From NCBI GenBank assembly GCA_964567125.1, contig CAZMLC010000019.1, forward strand, positions 1-37,467: a DNA stretch of 37,467 bases, given 5' to 3'. Of this stretch, positions 1 through 8,909 are shown piece after piece. Both the position numbers and the translations under genes were made by a program. The stretch's first letter is position 1. Every line of letters starts with the position of its first letter. Below the pieces are notes generated by a model. It worked only from the letters and a program-made list of their open reading frames with translations. It did no database searches and was not told the origin of the DNA. Origin of the DNA: CAZMLC01 sp964567125 (GTDB taxonomy: Bacteria; Verrucomicrobiota; Kiritimatiellia; RFP12; UBA1067).

Positions 1-4
1 ACAA

Positions 5-81
5 CGGAGTGTTGCACAGCCTGGTAGTGCGCCAGCTTTGGGAGCTGGATGTCGGGGGTTCAAATCCCTCCGCTCCGACCA
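5..81 (+). tRNA. tRNA-Pro (anticodon TGG)
   Basis: A full cloverleaf can be drawn. The acceptor stem CGGAGTG (5-11) pairs with CGCTCCG (71-77) with one G-T pair. The anticodon stem CCAGC/GCTGG encloses the seven-base loop TTTGGGA, giving anticodon TGG for proline. The T arm is GGGGG-TTCAAAT-CCCTC with one G-T pair. The discriminator is A78, and the CCA end (79-81) is encoded in the DNA. A hairpin terminator follows directly. Confidence 0.96.
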
Positions 82-86
82 ATTTC

Positions 87-118
87 AAACCTGATTCCTT
101 CATAGGGGTCAGGTTTTT
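87..118 (+). terminator. Rho-independent terminator after tRNA-Pro
   Basis: An eight-base inverted repeat, AAACCTGA (87-94) and TCAGGTTT (109-116), with a 14-base loop is followed by a T run. It lies just past the tRNA CCA end, which suits a tRNA transcript terminator. Confidence 0.65.
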
Positions 119-123
119 GTGTT

Positions 124-918
124 TTAAGGCGTTGCGGGTTTGAGCCGGATGGGTTCACGATTGGGAATCGCGGCATAGTGTACGATCTGATTCGTAACCG
201 CGATTATGCTGCGGGTGGCTCCTTGCTCGACGGTACAGCGCGTCCAACGCGCAGGAACGCGTGTCTGCAGGGTGAGCGGGTACGCATAACGTCGGGGATC
301 AGTCTGGGCGGTCAAGGTCAGCGTGATGACGGATGGTGTGGTTCATCTCGCCTTTCGCCATCCCTTTATCGACGTGCGCCTGCATCTGTTCAATCGTCTT
401 GATCGTTATGCCACCGCCGAGAAAAGGGGGCCGCTCGATCAGGTCGTACTTGGCCAGTAACGCTATTTTTCCGCCTCTGTGACGTTCCAGGGCACGCCTC
501 CGGGCTTGCCGAAGGAGAGGAGGAATGGTTTTTCGCGATCAGCATAACACGGTGTCATGGCTGTATGCCATGTGGCGAGTTCCACGTCCAGTTGCAGCGC
601 ATTGGTCGCGCCGCAATGGGAGTAAGTGTGATTGCCATAGACAATGCCAGGGAGGCGAGGAATCTCGGTGAGCCAGACTGCGCTTTTGGACGTGAAACTT
701 GGGCGACTCGGGTTGATATAGAATGTCCCGGGAAAGCCATATTTTACCAGGGTTGGGATCGCATGCACGAGATGCGAAGGACAGTTGTCGTCAAAGGCAA
801 GCAGAAAGACGGATTGTTTATTGTCCTTCCATTTCGCAATTTCCGTTGAACCTATTTCCTGAGCGATCGTGCGCAGGGTAAGACTCAGCGCAAGCAGAAC
901 GATAAAAGATCGCGTCAT
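124..918 (-). pseudogene. Polysaccharide deacetylase family protein, frameshifted
   Basis: Read on the minus strand from 918, the gene opens with a signal peptide (ending near LRTIAQ) and a NodB-type start: the motif LAFDDNCPSH, then GTFYINP and GNHTYSHCG, which match the metal-binding Asp and His motifs of carbohydrate esterase family 4. The frame stops at 463-465 beside a run of five T. Shifting frame there restores a family-like continuation (IALLAKYDLIERPPF, then KTIEQMQAHVDKGMAKGEM) down to about 345. A second shift leads into the family's C-terminal beta tail (ITLTLTAQTDPRRYAYPLTL), ending at 124. The stretch with the usual late HG(V) motif seems to be missing between these parts, so this is probably a decayed gene rather than two sequencing errors. 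It would have removed acetyl groups from a polysaccharide outside the cytoplasm. Confidence 0.7.
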
Positions 919-1031
919 ACACGTTCCTGTTTTCTGATCATCATAGCCTATACCAAGATAATCACTGTATCCCTTTTGAGTATGAAAGGCGAGATTGATT
1001 TTTCAATCCTTCGATTAAACGCGTTAAACGA

Positions 1032-1060
1032 TTGTTTCAGCGTCGCAACTTTGTTTAAAT
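1032..1060 (+). promoter_or_regulatory. Possible promoter upstream of HzsA-related gene
   Basis: TTGTTT (1032-1037) and TTAAAT (1055-1060) are separated by 17 bases, 28 bases before the ATG at 1089. Just upstream, TTAAACG occurs twice (1014-1029) around the palindrome AACGCGTT (1018-1025), which could be an operator. Both signals are weak. Confidence 0.3.
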
Positions 1061-1088
1061 ACAGGCAACATGTTTTTGGAGGTCGATA

Positions 1089-4000
1089 ATGAGGGGAATC
1101 ATTCAGACGATCAGTATCGGACTCGTGTGTGCAGTTTGCGCAGAAACGCCCCGTTCTTGTGATACGTGGTTTGACGCCATGGTGGTTGCTGTTCAGGAAG
1201 CGCCACAGATGCATGGTTGGCAAAGTTCACGCCTGTGCGGCGGTGAACCGGCGCAGCGCGTCGAGGTGGATATCACGGGGTGGACCAATCTGTGGTTGAT
1301 TGTCGATAATTGCGGCAATTACAACCACGATCTCGTCAATTGGGGGGAGGCGAGTCTGGTCGCTGCCGACGGACGTAAAACGCGTCTTTCCGATTTAACG
1401 CCGTGTTTGGTTCAGCAGCAGTGGGGCCATCTGAAGAAGAATCAGAGTGCGTTAGGACAGCCCCTGCGTTTTTCCGGTAATCAGACGATGGCGCATGGTC
1501 TTGGCACGCATGCGCAGAGCGAAATCTGCTTTGCTTTGCCTGCGAACACCTACACATCGTTCCAGACGTGGTACGGTATGGATGCTGCGAAGGGCGAGGG
1601 GCAGGGTGAAGTTCGGTTTTGCGTTGCAGCGTCTCTGCCGCAGCGGGAGTCCATGGAGATGATTTGGACGCAACTGGAGAAAACGTATGGAACTGATCGT
1701 GTGGCACACGCGGAGATGCAACGCGAACAACGCGATGCGATCTGGTCATCGCGCGTGAAACCTGCCGTCGTGGCGGAACGATATTGTGCGCAGATGTCCG
1801 CCACCTGCCGGCAGCGCGCGCAGCAGCTTCCTGTTTCCTCCTGGGTAGACTGTAAACGTGTGCGTGCGTTGTATTGCGAAAGCCGTTTGGCGGAGGACGT
1901 GGCGCGTCGGAGGACTGGTCTGGGTGTGGATGCGCTCCAGCTTGCGATTGAGGATATGATCCAAACTTTTGGAAGCGCCTATCCGAAGGGGGAGTCTTAT
2001 CGGACAGAGTTTTGCTCACTGCTGAATACACTGGAAAAAACAGATGACCTGCATGAACAGGAATCGCTGCTAACGCGATTGGAACAGGTGCGTCGTGCGG
2101 CGCTGCTCGCGAATCCGCTGCTCGGGTTTGATCGTATCGTCGCGGTGCGTCGGCGACCGCAGGCGGATGCACGGACCGCGATGGATGGCGCGATTGGTAT
2201 GGTTAATAACTGGCGCACCATGCAGAGTATTGGCATCGGCGCGCATCTGGACGATGAAATCGTTGAACTTTCACATGTGCGCGATGATATCCGCGAACGC
2301 GTTGTTTTCCGTCCAACGCGCAAGCAGGCCATCATCGACACGGAGCTTCACTTCAATGCGGATCGCATCGCGTTTGCGATGGCGGGGGAAAAGGAAAAGA
2401 ATTTCCGTTTGTGGGAGGTGAATCTGGACGGTACGGCTGCGCGTCAGATCTCACCCGATGACGGCGAAGATGTCGCGCATGCGGATCCCTGCTATTTACC
2501 CGACGGGAAGCTCATTTTCACGTCAACGGCTGTTTATCAGGGGCTTCCCTGCACCTTCGGCGGCGATTTCATGATGTGCCTCTATCGGCTGGATCCGGCC
2601 AACAGCGGCGTGCGCCAGCTTACCTTTGAACAGGATTCAAACTGGTCGCCGACCTTGCTGCCCAATGGCCGCGTACTGTATCAGCGGTGGGAGTACACCG
2701 ATTCCGCGCATGCCAATTCGCGCATGCTCTTCAGCATGAATCCCGACGGTACGGATCAGCGTGAATTCCGCGGCAGCGGCTCGTGGTTCCCGGGATCATT
2801 TTTCTTTGCCCGGCCCTTGCCTAACCAGTCGCGGCGCGTGATCGGTGTCGCGGGCGGACATCATGACCGCTGCCGTTCAGGGCGGCTCTTTATTTTCGAT
2901 TCCGCGGCAGGGCGTCGCGACGATGCTGGTGTGGTTGCTGAAATTCCCTATCGCGGTAAGAAAACGATCCCTGTTGTGCGCGACGGGCTGATCGGGAATC
3001 GCTTCCCGCAGTTTCTGCATCCCTATCCATTGTCTGAAAAGTATCATCTGGTCTCGATGAAACCCGCGCGCGATGTTCCGTGGGGTATTTATTTGGTCGA
3101 TGTCTTTAACAACCAGACGCTCATTCGGCAATCCGATGATTCCGCATATTTGGAGCCAGCCCCGATCAAGCGCCAGACGCCTCCGCCCATGCTGCCGGAT
3201 CGCGTGGACCTCACCTCTAAAGAGGCGCGCGTGCATATTCAGGATATCTATTCCGGTCCTGGACTCGCAGGCGTACCGCGTGGCGTGGTTAAGGGAATTC
3301 GTGTCATCGAGTATTATTTCAGCCGGCGCAACATGGGAGGACTGTATGGAACGGTCGGCATGGATGGCCCGTGGGATGTGAAGCGTATCCTCGGAACCGC
3401 GCCGGTCGCGGGTGACGGATCGTCCTACTTCACGATTCCTGCGAACTGTACGGTCTCGCTTCAGCCGATCGATGAAAAAGGGCAGGCCTTGCAGCTGATG
3501 CGCTCGTGGGTGGTGGGGCAGCCCGGTGAGACGATCTCCTGCGCAGGGTGTCATGAGCAGCAGGATATGGCACCCCCGCAAACCCCGCCGCTCAACCGGA
3601 AACCGGATGCGCTGAAGCCGTGGCTGGGGCCTGCCCGCGGATTCAGTTTTGTGCGTGAAGTTCAGCCGGTACTCAACCGCTATTGCGTTGAATGCCACGA
3701 TGGCATAGAGGCAAAGCCCGACTTTTCACCGGATAGGCCGCTCACGGACTGGTCGACGAAGATGGCGGGACATTGGGGCCAGGGCGGTCATTTCACACAC
3801 GCCTATTTCAATCTCTGGCGCTATCTGCGTACGCCGGGGATCGAGGGTGATCGACGCATGTTCACGCCCTTGGATTATCATTTTAATCAGACAGAACTGG
3901 CGCAGCTGTTGATGAAGCATCATCAGGGGCTCTGCCTCGATCAGGATAGCTGGGCGCGTTTGGCGGCTTGGCATGATCTCAATGCACCCTTTTTCGGCAC

Positions 4001-5540
4001 CTGGGGTGAGATTCCCGGGCTGGCTGACAAGGTCAGCAAAACCGCAGCGCGCGCAAAGGAGCTTCGTGCTCGCTATGCGCCAGCTAACAATGATATCGAC
4101 ATGGAGCGTTATCCGGAGTTGCCGCCGATGATTTCAAACGCCTGCCCACGCCTCCTCCGTCCTGCCAAAGCGGTTGATCAAATGCTCGGAGCGCGCGCAC
4201 TTCACGCAGACGCCGCGCAGACGCTGCAACGTCAGAGTGCGCCCCGGGGAGAGGTTCGAAAAATGATCGCAGTGCCTGTAAATGGTGGCGCAGAGCCTGG
4301 CGCTGCGACATATATTCGTGTAATCAGCGGATTCGCAGGACGTGTCGGGTTGGGTGAAGTTGAGATTTACTGTAACGGCATCAATGTCGCTGCGCAGGGA
4401 CAGGCCTGGATGAGCGACGATGGCGTGGATGGTTTGAGTATGAACGAGCGGTTGGCTGTGGACGGAAACGTGCAGACGGTTGCGTCGACGCGCGATGCGC
4501 AGATGTGCGAGTGGTGGGAGACCTGCCTGCCTGCGCCGCAAACCATCGAGCGCATTGTGCTCTCCGTCCCGACCGCTGCCGGTGCTCAGGATCTCAAGGA
4601 TGCGCGTCTGGTGGTGATGGATGCGCAGCGTCGTGTGCTCTGGCGGAAACGGCTCGATTTTGGAACAGCGGTGCGGGTGGAGCATGCTGTTCAGGCGCAG
4701 ACGTGCGATCCTGTGCGTTTCGAATTTGCCTGGATACCGCCTGGCGATTATCGTGTCGGTGGTGGATCTGACGATGCCTGCCCGGCAACCGTGCAGCATC
4801 GCACAACAGGATTTTGGATGTTGATTTCAGAGGTGACCAATGAGCAGATGCGCGAATATCAGCCGAACTTTGAGAGCCGCACCGAGGATCGTCACGGGTA
4901 TCAGTTTGGCATCAGCGGATATGAACAGGATTTTCCGGACCAGCCCGCTACGCGTGTCAGTTGGTGTGAAACACAGGCCTTTTGTGCATGGTTAAGCCGT
5001 TTGATTGGCGAAACTATTCAATTGCCCACTGAAGGCGAGTGGGAACAGGCGGCCCGCGCTGGTTCCGATACGCCATTCTGGTGGGGAAATGCCGATGCTG
5101 ATTTTTCGCGGTATGCCAATCTGGGCGATGCGATGTTGGCCTACTTCTCGGGCAATCCGTATGTACAGAGTTACCAGAAAGCGTGGTATCAGAATCCGGA
5201 CAATCGGTACGATAATTGGATTCCGCAGGAGAGCCGTGTCAATGATGCTGGCTTTGTAACCGTTCCCGTAATGCGGTATGCGTCGAATCCATGGGGTCTT
5301 TACGATATGCACGGCAATGTGCGCGAATGGACGCGGAGCCGCTATCTGGATTATCCGTATGTGGAAGACGCGGCGCGCAATAGCGTCGAGACGGATGCCA
5401 CTGAACTGCGCGTTACGCGCGGCGGATCATGGCGTGAACGTCCGAAGTTCTGTACCGCCAGCCATCGTCTGGCATATCCCACATGGCAACGTATCTACAA
5501 TGTCGGTTTTCGCGTGATGATGGAACAAGGAACCAGGTAG
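1089..5540 (+). CDS. Secreted HzsA-related protein with c-type heme motifs and SUMF1 domain
   Basis: This 1483-residue protein starts at an ATG with GGAGG at 1078-1082 and has a signal peptide ending near VCAVCA. The visible order is an NPCBM-like beta domain (about 40-190), a helical linker, a TolB/PD40-type beta-propeller related to the hydrazine synthase alpha subunit (about 415-720, with repeated LPDG and NPDGT motifs), then two heme c motifs, CAGCH (818-822) and CVECH (866-870). A discoidin-like domain (about 1075-1200) and a SUMF1/formylglycine-generating-like domain (about 1210-1480) follow. In the SUMF1 domain the first of the two cysteines after RGGSW is replaced (E1450) while C1455 remains, so true formylglycine synthesis is doubtful. 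It is probably periplasmic, with heme attached there. A shorter paralogue lies at 17800. The function is unknown; hydrazine synthesis itself is unlikely because the partner subunits are absent. Confidence 0.85.
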   Translation: MRGIIQTISIGLVCAVCAETPRSCDTWFDAMVVAVQEAPQMHGWQSSRLCGGEPAQRVEVDITGWTNLWLIVDNCGNYNHDLVNWGEASLVAADGRKTRLSDLTPCLVQQQWGHLKKNQSALGQPLRFSGNQTMAHGLGTHAQSEICFALPANTYTSFQTWYGMDAAKGEGQGEVRFCVAASLPQRESMEMIWTQLEKTYGTDRVAHAEMQREQRDAIWSSRVKPAVVAERYCAQMSATCRQRAQQLPVSSWVDCKRVRALYCESRLAEDVARRRTGLGVDALQLAIEDMIQTFGSAYPKGESYRTEFCSLLNTLEKTDDLHEQESLLTRLEQVRRAALLANPLLGFDRIVAVRRRPQADARTAMDGAIGMVNNWRTMQSIGIGAHLDDEIVELSHVRDDIRERVVFRPTRKQAIIDTELHFNADRIAFAMAGEKEKNFRLWEVNLDGTAARQISPDDGEDVAHADPCYLPDGKLIFTSTAVYQGLPCTFGGDFMMCLYRLDPANSGVRQLTFEQDSNWSPTLLPNGRVLYQRWEYTDSAHANSRMLFSMNPDGTDQREFRGSGSWFPGSFFFARPLPNQSRRVIGVAGGHHDRCRSGRLFIFDSAAGRRDDAGVVAEIPYRGKKTIPVVRDGLIGNRFPQFLHPYPLSEKYHLVSMKPARDVPWGIYLVDVFNNQTLIRQSDDSAYLEPAPIKRQTPPPMLPDRVDLTSKEARVHIQDIYSGPGLAGVPRGVVKGIRVIEYYFSRRNMGGLYGTVGMDGPWDVKRILGTAPVAGDGSSYFTIPANCTVSLQPIDEKGQALQLMRSWVVGQPGETISCAGCHEQQDMAPPQTPPLNRKPDALKPWLGPARGFSFVREVQPVLNRYCVECHDGIEAKPDFSPDRPLTDWSTKMAGHWGQGGHFTHAYFNLWRYLRTPGIEGDRRMFTPLDYHFNQTELAQLLMKHHQGLCLDQDSWARLAAWHDLNAPFFGTWGEIPGLADKVSKTAARAKELRARYAPANNDIDMERYPELPPMISNACPRLLRPAKAVDQMLGARALHADAAQTLQRQSAPRGEVRKMIAVPVNGGAEPGAATYIRVISGFAGRVGLGEVEIYCNGINVAAQGQAWMSDDGVDGLSMNERLAVDGNVQTVASTRDAQMCEWWETCLPAPQTIERIVLSVPTAAGAQDLKDARLVVMDAQRRVLWRKRLDFGTAVRVEHAVQAQTCDPVRFEFAWIPPGDYRVGGGSDDACPATVQHRTTGFWMLISEVTNEQMREYQPNFESRTEDRHGYQFGISGYEQDFPDQPATRVSWCETQAFCAWLSRLIGETIQLPTEGEWEQAARAGSDTPFWWGNADADFSRYANLGDAMLAYFSGNPYVQSYQKAWYQNPDNRYDNWIPQESRVNDAGFVTVPVMRYASNPWGLYDMHGNVREWTRSRYLDYPYVEDAARNSVETDATELRVTRGGSWRERPKFCTASHRLAYPTWQRIYNVGFRVMMEQGTR

Positions 5541-5663
5541 GGGCTCCCACGCGTTATTTTTGATTATTCTAAACACCAGTCCTTTTGTATAAGTGACCTT
5601 TGCATGGACGACCGTGGGAAAATCCGTTATGCTGTCTTAATGTATTGAAAGAGAAGGATGCCT

Positions 5664-6998
5664 ATGAAAATCGAGTATAAAAGTGGTTCGAGTTCCACAC
5701 ATGTCAACATCGTCGCGTGGTCGGTTCGCAAAAGTTGCGCGGCGGTCGATCAGTTTTTGGCGCGGCCGGCCTTTCCTGAGGCAGCCGAGACTGCTGCGGC
5801 CAGCGTGTTGGCGGATGTCCGGGCGCGCGGTGAAGCTGCGATTCTGGCTGCCGCGAAGAAGTTTGATGGCGCTACCCTGAAAGCGAGCGAATTGCGCATC
5901 AGTGCGGCAGAACTCGCGGCTGCCACGAAAGCGGTTCCTGTGCGCATCAAGCGCGCGGTGCAGGAGGCCCATGAACGGGTGCTGAAGTTCGCACTGGCGG
6001 GACTGCGGGAACCGTGGTATATCCAGACGCCACGCGGCGGATACACGGGTGAATTTTATTCGGCCATGGATCGCGTGGGCGTCTATGTGCCGGGCGGTAC
6101 GGCACCGTTGGCCTCGACGTCGCTGATGACGGTTACGCTCGCGAAAGCCGCGGGGGTCAAGCAGATCGTGGCCTGTACGCCGTGCGGCAAGGATATGCAG
6201 GTCAACCCCGTGCTGCTGTATGCACTGAAGCTGGCGGGTGCGACGGAGATTTATCGCGTGGGCGGTATCCAGTCGATCGGCCTGATGGCGTTCGGAACAA
6301 AGACCATTCAACCTGTACAGAAGATCGCCGGTCCCGGTAATGCCTATGTAACCGCTGCCAAACGTCAGGTCTATGGCTATGTGGCTATCGATCAGGTCGC
6401 AGGTCCCAGCGAAATCGCGATTCTCGCCGATCAACAGGCGAACCCCGCCTGGGTTGCTGCTGATTTGCTTTCACAGGCTGAACATGGCAGCGGCTATGAG
6501 AAGTCGTTGCTGGTGACAGATTCGAAGGCGCTGGCTGAAGCGGTGTGCGACGAACTCGCGTGGCAGACCGCACGGCTGCCACGCCGGGCGATGGTGGAAC
6601 GCGTGGTCGACGCCGAGGGGATTCTGCTTGTCGTTGTGCCGAACATCAAGCAGGGCATGGAACTGGTGAACCAGTTCGCTCCGGAACACTTTGAGATCAT
6701 GACGGAAAATGCGCGCGAGCATGTGAATGACGTGCGTGCGGCGGGCGCTGTCTTTATCGGGCAGTGGACCCCGGAATCCGCGGGCGATTTCGTGGCCGGG
6801 CCGAGTCACGTGCTACCGACCGGCGGCGCGGCGCGCATGTTTAACGGATTGACGGCGGACGATTTCCGGCGGCGTCATAGTTTTGTCGAATTCACCAAGG
6901 CCGATCTGGACGAGACGCGCGAAGCGATTGAGACCTTTGCTGAGGTCGAAGGGCTGGCTGCGCACGGACGTGCGGCAAGCATCCGTTTTGACGCGTAG
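5664..6998 (+). CDS. hisD: Histidinol dehydrogenase
   Basis: HisD catalyses the last two steps of histidine synthesis, the NAD-dependent oxidation of L-histidinol to L-histidine, in the cytoplasm with zinc. The 444-residue protein has the family motifs VPGGTAPLASTSLMT, AGPGNAYV, QAEHGSGYEKSLLVT, FAPEHFEIM and AGPSHVLPTGGAARMFNGL. The APEH glutamate and histidine correspond to the catalytic pair. Two in-frame ATGs are possible, 5658 and 5664. GAGAAGG (5651-5656) directly abuts the first and lies seven bases before the second, so 5664 is chosen. No other his gene is in the window. The next gene, tlyA-like, starts 21 bases after the stop and may be cotranscribed. Confidence 0.95.
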   Translation: MKIEYKSGSSSTHVNIVAWSVRKSCAAVDQFLARPAFPEAAETAAASVLADVRARGEAAILAAAKKFDGATLKASELRISAAELAAATKAVPVRIKRAVQEAHERVLKFALAGLREPWYIQTPRGGYTGEFYSAMDRVGVYVPGGTAPLASTSLMTVTLAKAAGVKQIVACTPCGKDMQVNPVLLYALKLAGATEIYRVGGIQSIGLMAFGTKTIQPVQKIAGPGNAYVTAAKRQVYGYVAIDQVAGPSEIAILADQQANPAWVAADLLSQAEHGSGYEKSLLVTDSKALAEAVCDELAWQTARLPRRAMVERVVDAEGILLVVVPNIKQGMELVNQFAPEHFEIMTENAREHVNDVRAAGAVFIGQWTPESAGDFVAGPSHVLPTGGAARMFNGLTADDFRRRHSFVEFTKADLDETREAIETFAEVEGLAAHGRAASIRFDA

Positions 6999-7019
6999 CC
7001 GCAGACGGTAAAAGAGTCA

Positions 7020-7751
7020 ATGAAGGAACGCCTCGATACGTTGGTTGTGGCCGCCGGGTTGGCCGAGAGTAAGGAGCTTGCGCAGCGGCTTATCATGGCC
7101 GGTGAAGTGCGCGTGGCCGGCCAGGTTGCGACCAAGCCAGGACATAAGTTTCCCTCCGAGTCGCTGATTACGGTGGATGCCCGCCAGCGGTTTGTCAGCC
7201 GCGGCGGGGATAAGCTGGAGGGCGCATTCCAAGCCTTTCCAACCTTTGATGTAACGAACAAGGTCTGTCTGGATGTCGGCTCGTCGACAGGCGGTTTTAC
7301 AGATTGCATGCTTCAGCACGGCGCGCTGCGCGTGATGGCTGTGGATGTCGGACGCGGGCAACTGCATTGGAAGATGCGCCAGGATCCGCGCGTCTGGGTG
7401 CGCGAATCGTTCAATGCGCGCTACATGCAGCCCGCTGATCTGCCCGAACAGCCGGTGCGCGCGGTCACGGATGTTTCATTTATCTCCCTCACCTTGATTC
7501 TGCCGCCTATGGTGGATGTGCTGCCCTCCGGCGGCGAGATCGTCTCGCTGATCAAGCCGCAGTTTGAGGCTGGTCGTGAAAACGTGCCGGGCGGGGTTGT
7601 GCGCGATCCTGCTGTGCGCGAGGCCGTGGTGGAACATATCCGCGCCTTCGGTACGGGCACGTTGAAGCTCGAATGGCTGGGATGCGTCGCCTCGCCCTTG
7701 CTGGGGCCAGAGGGGAATGTCGAGTTTCTCGCGTATTGGCGCAAGCCTTGA
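7020..7751 (+). CDS. TlyA family 2'-O-ribose rRNA methyltransferase
   Basis: The 243-residue protein joins an N-terminal S4 RNA-binding domain (about 1-60, LDTLVVAAGLAESKELAQRL) to an FtsJ/RrmJ-like Rossmann methyltransferase. The SAM-binding motif is LDVGSSTGGFTDCML (about 81-95), followed by VDVGRGQLHWK. TVFISL-type catalytic-region residues appear in AVTDVSFISLTLILP and IKPQFEAG. The length and order match TlyA/hemolysin A proteins, which modify 16S and/or 23S rRNA; despite the old name, haemolysis is not its main role. Shine-Dalgarno spacing is poor (AAAAGAGTC before the ATG), so translation may depend on coupling with hisD, 21 bases upstream. Confidence 0.9.
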   Translation: MKERLDTLVVAAGLAESKELAQRLIMAGEVRVAGQVATKPGHKFPSESLITVDARQRFVSRGGDKLEGAFQAFPTFDVTNKVCLDVGSSTGGFTDCMLQHGALRVMAVDVGRGQLHWKMRQDPRVWVRESFNARYMQPADLPEQPVRAVTDVSFISLTLILPPMVDVLPSGGEIVSLIKPQFEAGRENVPGGVVRDPAVREAVVEHIRAFGTGTLKLEWLGCVASPLLGPEGNVEFLAYWRKP

Positions 7752-7761
7752 GTGCTATTTT

Positions 7762-8679
7762 TTATTGTTGTAGGCGTGCCGTTTTTACGTGTTTCAGGAA
7801 GGTTGGCCGCTTATAGTGCGTCATGATCGTTTGGATCTGCTTCATGGCGGGCGATAACCGTTTGTCACGATGGAAAACAAAACTGAAATGCCGGTCCCAC
7901 TCGCGCGACGTATTATCGATAATATGAATCGTCTGATTGCGGATATCGTTTTCTAACAGGCGTACCGAGACCGTCGCCATGCACCCGCAATCGAGGATGG
8001 CTCGACGGATGGTTTCAATACAGGTGGCCTCCCATGCAATACGGATGGTTAGATTGTGGTAGCTTAGAAAACGCTCAAAGAGCTCACGGGTGCCGCTTCC
8101 TTTTTCACGCATGACAAAGAGCTGCCGTTCCAAATCGCGAATCGGCAGCTTCTGCTTTTTTGCCAGAGGATGGTCCGGTGCGCAAGCCAAGACAAGAAAA
8201 TCATCGATGATCGGAATGCTGATGAGGTAGGGGCTGCGGACTTGACCCTCAACAATGGCAATATCCAGCGTCGATTTGAGCAGTTTGTCCTCAATCTCTT
8301 CTGTGTTGCCGACATAGGCGCTGGTCTCAATGTGTGGTGTGCTCTCTTTAAAGTCTTTCAGGATATTCGAGAGAATGCACGTGCCGACCGTCAACGTCGC
8401 CCCGATGCGGATGTTTTCTTTTACGCCGTGATGGAGTTCACGTTCTAACTCATCGAAGGCGCCTAATACCTGGTGCGCATGCTGCAGAACGGTTTCACCG
8501 ATATGCGTAAGGTGTAGCCGCTTGCCGTAACGTTCAAACAACTTGGCCGCGCATTCAGACTCCAATTCCTGCAGCGATTGGCTGATGGTCGGCTGGGAGA
8601 TATACAGTTTCTTTGCAGCGGCGGACATGGTTCCAAGATCGGCGACTGCGGCGAATAATTGAAGGTGGCGAAGCGTCAT
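7762..8679 (-). CDS. LysR-type regulator, probable regulator of the sulfite module
   Basis: This 305-residue protein has the typical LysR layout. The N-terminal winged helix-turn-helix spans about 1-60 (LRHLQLFAAVADLGTMSAAA, then LYISQPTISQSLQELE). The C-terminal periplasmic-binding-protein-like effector domain runs from about 90 to 295. AAAAGGAG precedes the ATG. The gene diverges from the sulfite reductase-like and YeiH-like genes at 8910-10939, and a T-N11-A palindrome lies in the shared promoter region at 8696-8710. The arrangement recalls yeiE-yeiH of enterobacteria, where a LysR protein controls a YeiH transporter. Its ligand could be sulfite or a related sulfur compound, by inference from neighbours only. 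Its 3' end faces tlyA with only 10 bases between. Confidence 0.92.
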   Translation of the reverse strand: MTLRHLQLFAAVADLGTMSAAAKKLYISQPTISQSLQELESECAAKLFERYGKRLHLTHIGETVLQHAHQVLGAFDELERELHHGVKENIRIGATLTVGTCILSNILKDFKESTPHIETSAYVGNTEEIEDKLLKSTLDIAIVEGQVRSPYLISIPIIDDFLVLACAPDHPLAKKQKLPIRDLERQLFVMREKGSGTRELFERFLSYHNLTIRIAWEATCIETIRRAILDCGCMATVSVRLLENDIRNQTIHIIDNTSREWDRHFSFVFHRDKRLSPAMKQIQTIMTHYKRPTFLKHVKTARLQQ

Positions 8680-8695
8680 AAACCGTCTCCTTTTT

Positions 8696-8710
8696 ATAGG
8701 TATTGCCTAT
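8696..8710. promoter_or_regulatory. LysR-type operator (T-N11-A palindrome)
   Basis: ATAGG (8696-8700), five bases, and CCTAT (8706-8710) form a perfect inverted repeat with the T-N11-A signature of LysR-type binding sites. It lies 17 bases upstream of the lysR ATG, within an AT-rich stretch (8692-8745) between the divergent lysR and asrC-like genes. It is a good autoregulatory site. Confidence 0.55.
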
Positions 8711-8909
8711 ATTAAATATAAATATATATAGATTTTCTTTATGTTTGTCAACGGGTATACTGGGGGCGTTCAAAACGAATAATGGGGGTATCATGCCGAT
8801 CATGGTTATTGGATTGAATCGTCAAACCAAACACATGATCGCGACTACGGTGGAGTAAAACCGTTGGAAATAGAGATGCGGGGTGCGTTCCCCGTGTTAG
8901 GAGGATGTT

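Noticed and set aside
178..402. Plus-strand reading frame of 74 codons
   Set aside because: It is antisense to the deacetylase remnant, has no ribosome-binding site and no recognisable motif.
1089..5540. Reading the SUMF1 domain as a genuine sulfatase-activating enzyme
   Set aside because: One of the two active-site cysteines is replaced and no sulfatase is in the window.
8793..8858. 21-codon frame upstream of the asrC-like gene, as a possible leader peptide
   Set aside because: A G-rich site precedes it, but the peptide is not rich in Cys or Met and no attenuator structure follows.
8879..8894. Hairpin CGGGG/CCCCG just before the asrC-like ribosome-binding site
   Set aside because: Only five base pairs with no T run; too short to call a riboswitch or terminator.
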